Shown here: positions 1 to 5,060 of the stretch, one piece after another
Layout of the letters: the number at the start of each line of letters is the position of its first letter
Numbering within the stretch: the first letter of the stretch is position 1
Program-made: the position numbers and the translations under genes
Notes under the pieces: generated by a model
The model's database searches: none
What the model was told of the DNA's origin: nothing
Seen by the model: only the letters and a program-made list of their open reading frames with translations
From: Prevotella sp. UBA1705
GTDB lineage: Bacteria > Bacteroidota > Bacteroidia > Bacteroidales > Bacteroidaceae
Reading direction: 5' to 3'
NCBI GenBank assembly: GCA_002317385.1
Contig: DCJH01000019.1
Location: forward strand, 47,334 to 52,393
Length of the DNA stretch: 5,060 bases

Positions 1-1799
1 AAGCCGATGTCATTGCCCTGCGTCCAGACGAGGTTGTACGTATAGAGTATATTGATAATCCCGGTGTTGAATTTGGACTGGAGACACCTACTGCCATTAT
101 CAATTTTGTTGTTAAGCCTCGTAGGAAAGGTATGTCTATTGGTTTTAACCTGAACGATGCTGTAACTACGTTGAATGGACAGAATTATATCTATGCGCAA
201 TATAATCAACGTCTGTCCAAATGGGGAATTTACTATCAGAATGATTTTTCAAAGTTAACCCGAAGACATATCGACCAAACGGATACCTATACCTTAGAAG
301 ATGGAAAGCTGCACGAAATACGCCGTGAGGGAATCAATACAAAATTGGCATACGCAAACCATGATTTCGGTATTACCTATGATTTGACCAAAAAGGGACA
401 ATATACCTTTATGGCACAGGTAAGTTCTCACTTCTATAACAGTCCAAACAGAGGTCACCGCCAACGAATTTACGAAACGGGTAAGCCTATATATTACGCC
501 TTGACTGAACCTACAGAACATTATTTCTCGCCAACCATAGATTTGTTCTTTAGACGCTATTTTAAGAAAAATCGTACATTAACCTTCAATTTAGTAGGTA
601 CAATGTATGACACAAAATATGGATATAGCTTTAAGACCTTCGATAATGAAGATTTTGACTTGCCGACATCGCAATACGGCTACGATACAGACGGCAAACG
701 ATATTCCCTGATTGGTGACATCAAGTATAGTCAGCCTTGGGGCAAGTCCAACTGGACTTCTGGAATCAGTTATCTGGAGGGCTATACCAAAAATAAATAT
801 ACAGGAACTTCCGATATCATCAATGATATGCACAACAGCAGTACCTATCTTTATTCCCAGATTTCAGGTAGAGTCAGCAAGTTACGTTATATGCTTGGTA
901 TAGGAGGCAGCTATCAATATTATGCTCAAGGGACAGAAAGTTATCATTACTTTCTTTTACGTCCATCCTTAAGTCTCAGCTATCCTATTCTGAGCAAGGG
1001 AAATATACGATATGTCTTCAATATTACCCCAAAAGCACCGTCTTTGGCTAATCTAAGCAATAACAGACAACAGTCGAATGAATACGAATATCATGTAGGT
1101 AATCCTAACTTAAAACCTTACAGCAGGTACACACAGACGCTAACCCTTTCTTACGAGCATAAATACTTCTATGTAGAAAATACAACGGGATACACGTATA
1201 GCAGAAAGCCTATCTTAGAAGAAATAACAAGAAATAGTAACGCCAATGGAAGAACATGGTTTGATTTTGGCTATGAACAGCAGAAATCTGCAGCCGACTT
1301 TTGGAATTATACAAATGTTCAATTCTATATCATACCCAATGTTCTGACGTTGGATGGTGGATTCTCTTATCTGTTATCTCGTTATGTAGGAAATAATTAT
1401 ACCCACAACTTCCACCGCTTATGGGGATATGTTGGTTCGAAACTGTTTTTAGGCAAATGGAACTTCAGAGCTTCTTGGTCTGCAAAGGAAAGAAACTTTA
1501 ATGGAGAAAGTGAGAATACCACTGGTCAGAACATAGAAATGCAAGCGAATTATAAGCTGACCTCAAACCTTTCCATAGGTCTTTATGGTTCTCATCTATT
1601 CCTAAAAAATGGATCTACTTTCGGAGAGGCTACTCACTCTCAATTTATCAAGAAAAATCTCACGGTATATATTCCGGAATGGGGAAATATGATATCCTTG
1701 AACCTGACATGGAATCTTTCACGTGGGCGTAAATATCAATCTGACCAAAAAGGTGTATGGAATCGCGACAACGAAACTGGAATATTTAAAGGTAAGTAA
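1..1799 (+). CDS. TonB-dependent receptor-like outer membrane beta-barrel protein, 3' part (5' end outside window)
   Basis: The reading frame is open from the first complete codon at position 3 to the TAA at 1797-1799, giving 598 residues. The ATG at 132 is internal, not the start: the 43 codons before it encode the end of a TonB-receptor plug domain, with RPDEVVRIEYIDNPGVEFG and then a strand ending INFVVKPRRKG. This wording is typical of Bacteroidota receptors of the 'outer membrane beta-barrel family' type (OMP_b-brl_3-like). The rest is rich in Tyr, Asn, Ser and aromatic residues in alternating amphipathic strands, as in a large outer-membrane barrel, and ends with a strand-like MISLNLTWNLSRGRKY and a short polar tail ending FKGK. 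The missing N-terminus would be expected to carry a signal peptide, probably a carboxypeptidase-regulatory-like domain, and most of the plug. The protein should sit in the outer membrane, possibly importing a substrate with TonB. The substrate cannot be read from the sequence, no SusD partner lies downstream, and some family members may not transport. The family call is fairly sure; the function is not. Confidence 0.82.
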   Translation, partial: ADVIALRPDEVVRIEYIDNPGVEFGLETPTAIINFVVKPRRKGMSIGFNLNDAVTTLNGQNYIYAQYNQRLSKWGIYYQNDFSKLTRRHIDQTDTYTLEDGKLHEIRREGINTKLAYANHDFGITYDLTKKGQYTFMAQVSSHFYNSPNRGHRQRIYETGKPIYYALTEPTEHYFSPTIDLFFRRYFKKNRTLTFNLVGTMYDTKYGYSFKTFDNEDFDLPTSQYGYDTDGKRYSLIGDIKYSQPWGKSNWTSGISYLEGYTKNKYTGTSDIINDMHNSSTYLYSQISGRVSKLRYMLGIGGSYQYYAQGTESYHYFLLRPSLSLSYPILSKGNIRYVFNITPKAPSLANLSNNRQQSNEYEYHVGNPNLKPYSRYTQTLTLSYEHKYFYVENTTGYTYSRKPILEEITRNSNANGRTWFDFGYEQQKSAADFWNYTNVQFYIIPNVLTLDGGFSYLLSRYVGNNYTHNFHRLWGYVGSKLFLGKWNFRASWSAKERNFNGESENTTGQNIEMQANYKLTSNLSIGLYGSHLFLKNGSTFGEATHSQFIKKNLTVYIPEWGNMISLNLTWNLSRGRKYQSDQKGVWNRDNETGIFKGK

Positions 1800-1923
1800 C
1801 CCCAAAATATGAATATTGTGTAGTTATGTCTAAAACTTCGCAGGCGAGGATGCCAAGACAAGGATAGGGTCTAATCACGAAAAACTGCCCGAAGGCTTGC
1901 CTTCATACGTCAGAATATACAAA

Positions 1924-1957
1924 AAAGGGTCGTCAACCTTGTGGTTGACGACCCTTT
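1924..1957 (-). terminator. Intrinsic terminator of rpoC
   Basis: A perfect 15-bp inverted repeat, AAAGGGTCGTCAACC (1924-1938) and GGTTGACGACCCTTT (1943-1957), encloses a 4-base loop. Read on the minus strand it begins 19 bases after the rpoC stop codon. Its GC-rich core (12 bp) is followed by six T residues (complement of 1921-1926), the usual form of a rho-independent terminator. On the plus strand the stem is followed only by TTTAAAG, so it is a weaker terminator for the receptor gene, whose stop lies 124 bases upstream. It may still act in both directions, since the genes converge. The rest of the 177-base gap (1800-1976) shows no gene and no convincing promoter. Confidence 0.88.
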
Positions 1958-1976
1958 AAAGTTGTTGGAATATGTC

Positions 1977-4900
1977 TTACTCGGCAGTTACCTGGTCGGC
2001 ATAGTCGAGCACATTCTTCTTGTTGGCTTCCATGCGCTCATACTCCTCGCGAGAGCCTACAATGAGCTTGTCCCAGTCGCGCATACCTGTTCCGGCAGGG
2101 ATGAGGTGACCGCAGATCACGTTCTCCTTCATACCCTCCAACAGATCTACCTTGCCACGGATGGCGGCCTCGTTGAGCACCTTGGTGGTCTCCTGGAAGG
2201 AGGCGGCACTCATGAAACTCTTCGTGCCGAGGGCGGCACGGGTGATACCCTGCAGAATCTGGGTAGATGTGGCGGCAACGGCATCGCGCACCTGAACCGG
2301 ACGGAGGTCGCGGCGCTTCAGGCTCGAGTTCTCGTCGCGCAGCTTGCGGGCTGAAACAATCTGACCCTTCTGCAGATTATCGGAGTCGCCAGCATCGACA
2401 ACCACCTTCTTACCCCAGATGCGGTCGTTCTCATCAGCGAAGTCGAGCTTGTCTACGAGCTGCTGCTCCAAGAATGTGGTATCGCCCGGATCGTCGATAC
2501 GCACCTTGCGCATCATCTGACGAACGATAATCTCGAAATGCTTGTCGTTGATCTTCACACCCTGCAGACGGTAAACGTTCTGCACCTCGTTAACGATGTA
2601 CTCCTGAACAGCGGTGGGACCCTTGATGGCAAGGATGTCGCCGGGAGTAATCTCGCCATCGGAGAGAGCCGTACCGGCACGCACAGCGTCGTGCTCTTGC
2701 ACCAGAATCTGGCGAGACAGAGGCACAAGATACTTGCGCTGGTCGCCCGACTTAGAGGTGATGACGATCTCACGGTTACCACGCTTCAGCTTGCCCATGG
2801 TCACCTCACCGTCGATCTCAGATACGACTGCAGGGTTAGACGGGTTGCGTGCCTCGAAGAGCTCGGTCACACGAGGCAGACCACCGGTGATACCACCGGC
2901 GCTAAACACCGAACGCGAAATGCGAACGAGCGTCACACCGGTAGAGATGGTCTGGCCATCCTCGATGTTGGCGATGTGTCCACCCACGGGGAAGTTGTAG
3001 GTACCCAGCACCTGACCCTTGGCGTCGACAACATCGACCATAGGGATAGTGTTGTGGTCGCGAGACTCAATGATGATGCGCTCGGTCATACCCGAGGTCT
3101 CATCGGTTTCTGCCTTGTAGGTAAGGCCCTCCACCACATTGCGGAAACGCAGTGTACCAGCGTATTCGCTGACGATAACGGCGTTGAAGGGGTCCCACTT
3201 ACAAACTACGTCCCCCTTCTTCACCACGTCGTCGGTCTTGAAGAACAACGAGCTACCATAGGGAACGTTGAGCGTAGCAAGTACGATATCTGTATTCTGA
3301 TCGATGAACTGAACCTCGGCCAAACGGCTTACAACCATCTGACATTCTACCTCAGTCTCACCGCTCTTGTCTACGAACGGCACGGTGCGGAGTCCGTCGA
3401 AACGGAGCTTAGCATCGTATTTGGCCTTCATGCTGGCATTGGCAGCGGCATTCTCGGCCACACCACCAGAGTGGAAGGTACGGAGCGTAAGCTGTGTACC
3501 CGGCTCACCGATGGCCTGTGCGGCAATCACACCGACAGCCTCACCCATCTGTACCATGCGTGAAGAGGCAAGGTTGCGGCCGTAGCACTTGCGGCATACG
3601 CCCTTCTTGCTCTCGCAGGTCAGCACTGAGCGAATCTCGACCATCTCCACCTGAGCAGCCTCAATGGCCTTGGCCTTAGCCTCGGTAATCTCCTCACCGG
3701 CGGTGACAATCACCTCATTGGTGTGCGGATTCACCACGTCGTGAACAGACACGCGGCCGAGGATGCGCTCAGACAAGGTAGAAATCACCTCGTCGCCATC
3801 CTTCAGGGCACGACACTCCAGACCACGCAGCGTACCACAGTCCTCCTCGTTGATGATCACGTCGTGGGATACATCGACGAGACGGCGGGTGAGGTATCCG
3901 GCATCGGCAGTCTTCATAGCGGTATCGGCAAGACCCTTACGGGCACCGTGAGAGGCGATGAAGTACTCCTGCACAGACATTCCTTCCTTCAGGTTGTTCA
4001 GAATAGGATTCTCGATGATGGAGTTTCCTTCGGCTCCTGCCTTCTGCGGCTTAGCCATCAGACCACGCATACCAGCAAGCTGGGCAATCTGGTCGGCAGA
4101 TCCACGGGCTCCGGAGTCAAGCATCATATATACGGCGTTGAAACCCTGATCGTCTTCGGTCATGTGTTTCATCACCGCCTTCTTCAGGTTATCGTTCACG
4201 TGTGTCCAGGCGTCGATGACCTGGTTGTAGCGCTCCTTATCGGTGATAAGACCCATATCGAAGTTGGCGGTCACCTCGTCTACCTCGTCCTGACCCTTCT
4301 TCACGATTTCCTTTTTCTCCACAGGCACGATAATATCGTCGAGGTTGAAAGAGAGACCGGCCACGTAGGACATGTGATAACCGAGATTCTTGATACCATC
4401 AAGGAATGAGCAGGCGCGAGCCATACCCACAGAAGTGATCACATCGGCAATGAGGCCGCGAAGTGACTTCTTAGAGATGATACCATTGAAGAAACCGATT
4501 TCCTTCGGAATAATATCGTTTACAATGATTCGACCAACAGTGGTCTCCACCATGTGGCGCACGGGCTGACCGTCTACCACATCGTCTACATAGCACTTCA
4601 CCAGGGCGTGCTCCTCGCAACGGCCCTCGTTGTGGGCAATGATTGCCTCCTCGGGACCGTAGAAGGTGAGACCCTCACCCTTGGCACCCGGACGAATCTT
4701 GGTGATATAGTAGAGACCGAGCACCATGTCCTGAGAAGGAACGGTGACGGGAGCGCCATTGGCCGGGTTGAGGATGTTGTGGCTCTGAAGCATCAGAATC
4801 TGAGCCTCGAGCACAGCCTCATTGCTCAATGGAAGGTGAACAGCCATCTGGTCGCCATCGAAGTCGGCGTTGAATGGGGTACAAGCCAACGGGTGGAGCT

Positions 4901-5060
4901 GGATAGCCTTACCCTCGATGAGCTTCGGCTGGAATGCCATCACAGACAGACGGTGGAGCGTAGGAGCACGGTTGAGGAGCACAGGGTGACCCTTCATCAC
5001 ATTCTCCAGAATGTCCCAGATTACGGGTTCGCGACGGTCTACAATCTTCTTGGCGCTCTT
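1977..5060 (-). CDS. rpoC: DNA-directed RNA polymerase subunit beta', C-terminal ~1027 residues (5' end outside window)
   Basis: This is the largest subunit of RNA polymerase, which forms the catalytic centre with RpoB. The frame is open to the window edge. The GTG at 5000 is an internal Val codon, because the 20 codons before it continue the family sequence (REPVIWDILENV, then MKGHPVLLNRAPTLHR). By comparison with E. coli about 394 N-terminal residues are missing (zipper, first zinc site, clamp). In fragment numbering: the Mg2+-binding NADFDGDQ has D66, D68 and D70 (4851-4865); the F-loop region is GARGSADQ (about 317); the bridge helix spans 363-398 with GARKGLADTAMKTADAGY; the second zinc site is C408, C482, C489 and C492, with the same spacing (74, 7, 3) as E. 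coli C814/C888/C895/C898. The trigger helices and loop (about 509-535) include QLTLRTFH, keeping the catalytic His (H530) and Arg (R527). An SI3-like insertion fills about 537-720, followed by ITGGLPRVTELFEARNP and the C-terminal domain to TAA at 1977-1979. No frameshift or lost catalytic residue is seen. rpoB is expected just upstream, outside the window. The gene ends at a strong terminator. Confidence 0.98.
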   Translation of the reverse strand, partial: KSAKKIVDRREPVIWDILENVMKGHPVLLNRAPTLHRLSVMAFQPKLIEGKAIQLHPLACTPFNADFDGDQMAVHLPLSNEAVLEAQILMLQSHNILNPANGAPVTVPSQDMVLGLYYITKIRPGAKGEGLTFYGPEEAIIAHNEGRCEEHALVKCYVDDVVDGQPVRHMVETTVGRIIVNDIIPKEIGFFNGIISKKSLRGLIADVITSVGMARACSFLDGIKNLGYHMSYVAGLSFNLDDIIVPVEKKEIVKKGQDEVDEVTANFDMGLITDKERYNQVIDAWTHVNDNLKKAVMKHMTEDDQGFNAVYMMLDSGARGSADQIAQLAGMRGLMAKPQKAGAEGNSIIENPILNNLKEGMSVQEYFIASHGARKGLADTAMKTADAGYLTRRLVDVSHDVIINEEDCGTLRGLECRALKDGDEVISTLSERILGRVSVHDVVNPHTNEVIVTAGEEITEAKAKAIEAAQVEMVEIRSVLTCESKKGVCRKCYGRNLASSRMVQMGEAVGVIAAQAIGEPGTQLTLRTFHSGGVAENAAANASMKAKYDAKLRFDGLRTVPFVDKSGETEVECQMVVSRLAEVQFIDQNTDIVLATLNVPYGSSLFFKTDDVVKKGDVVCKWDPFNAVIVSEYAGTLRFRNVVEGLTYKAETDETSGMTERIIIESRDHNTIPMVDVVDAKGQVLGTYNFPVGGHIANIEDGQTISTGVTLVRISRSVFSAGGITGGLPRVTELFEARNPSNPAVVSEIDGEVTMGKLKRGNREIVITSKSGDQRKYLVPLSRQILVQEHDAVRAGTALSDGEITPGDILAIKGPTAVQEYIVNEVQNVYRLQGVKINDKHFEIIVRQMMRKVRIDDPGDTTFLEQQLVDKLDFADENDRIWGKKVVVDAGDSDNLQKGQIVSARKLRDENSSLKRRDLRPVQVRDAVAATSTQILQGITRAALGTKSFMSAASFQETTKVLNEAAIRGKVDLLEGMKENVICGHLIPAGTGMRDWDKLIVGSREEYERMEANKKNVLDYADQVTAE

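Noticed and set aside
132..134. ATG as the start of the receptor gene
   Set aside because: The 43 codons upstream are open and encode the conserved end of a TonB-receptor plug domain, so the true start lies before the window.
294..833. Minus-strand open frames of 75 and 80 codons inside the receptor gene
   Set aside because: They are short, antisense to a clear barrel-coding frame, and have no family resemblance or visible ribosome binding context.
1887..1904. Small hairpins at GAAGG-CTTG-CCTTC (1891-1904) and, on the minus strand, GCC-TTCG-GGC (1887-1896) followed by five T
   Set aside because: The stems are only 5 and 3 bp and exclude one another. The second could be a weak back-up terminator for rpoC because of its UUCG loop and T tract, but the support is too thin to annotate.
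2538..3563. Open frame of 341 codons on the plus strand opposite rpoC
   Set aside because: It lies wholly antisense to a well-conserved part of rpoC (zinc site, trigger loop, SI3). Its translation is low-complexity His/Leu/Val-rich and resembles no family I know. Strong codon bias in rpoC readily leaves such frames open.
3723..4409. Open frame of 228 codons on the plus strand opposite rpoC
   Set aside because: It is antisense to the bridge-helix region of rpoC, has no recognisable domain, and is best explained as a shadow of the rpoC codon pattern. The same applies to the 1941-2354 frame, which starts inside the terminator hairpin.
4998..5000. GTG as a possible start codon of a shorter rpoC
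   Set aside because: The frame continues to the window edge with conserved beta' sequence (REPVIWDILENV), so this is an internal valine and the gene is cut only by the window.

Overview
The window looks like chromosomal DNA from a Bacteroidales bacterium, most likely Prevotella/Segatella-like. Two things suggest this: the RNA polymerase beta' sequence has a Bacteroidales flavour (for example around NADFDGDQ), and it lies next to an outer-membrane beta-barrel receptor of a type expanded in Bacteroidota. The genus is inferred from recognition by eye, not from a search.

Layout: two genes, both cut by the window edges, converge on a 177-base intergenic gap. Positions 1-1799 (+ strand) hold the 3' part of a TonB-dependent-receptor-like gene: the end of the plug domain followed by a long beta-barrel. 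Positions 1977-5060 (- strand) hold the 3' portion, roughly 70 percent, of rpoC. It encodes the catalytic core and C-terminus of the RNA polymerase beta' subunit, with all the active-site and zinc motifs expected in this part intact. A perfect 15-bp hairpin at 1924-1957, with a T tract on the rpoC transcript side, ends the rpoC transcript about 19 bases after the stop codon.

The two genes have no evident functional link. One is core transcription machinery and the other is a cell-surface receptor or barrel protein, and the convergent order means they do not share an operon. The receptor is visibly more AT-rich than rpoC. I see no RNA gene, mobile element, CRISPR array, origin or long repeat. 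No undescribed system is apparent; this is an ordinary housekeeping/accessory junction, and the findings are correspondingly modest.
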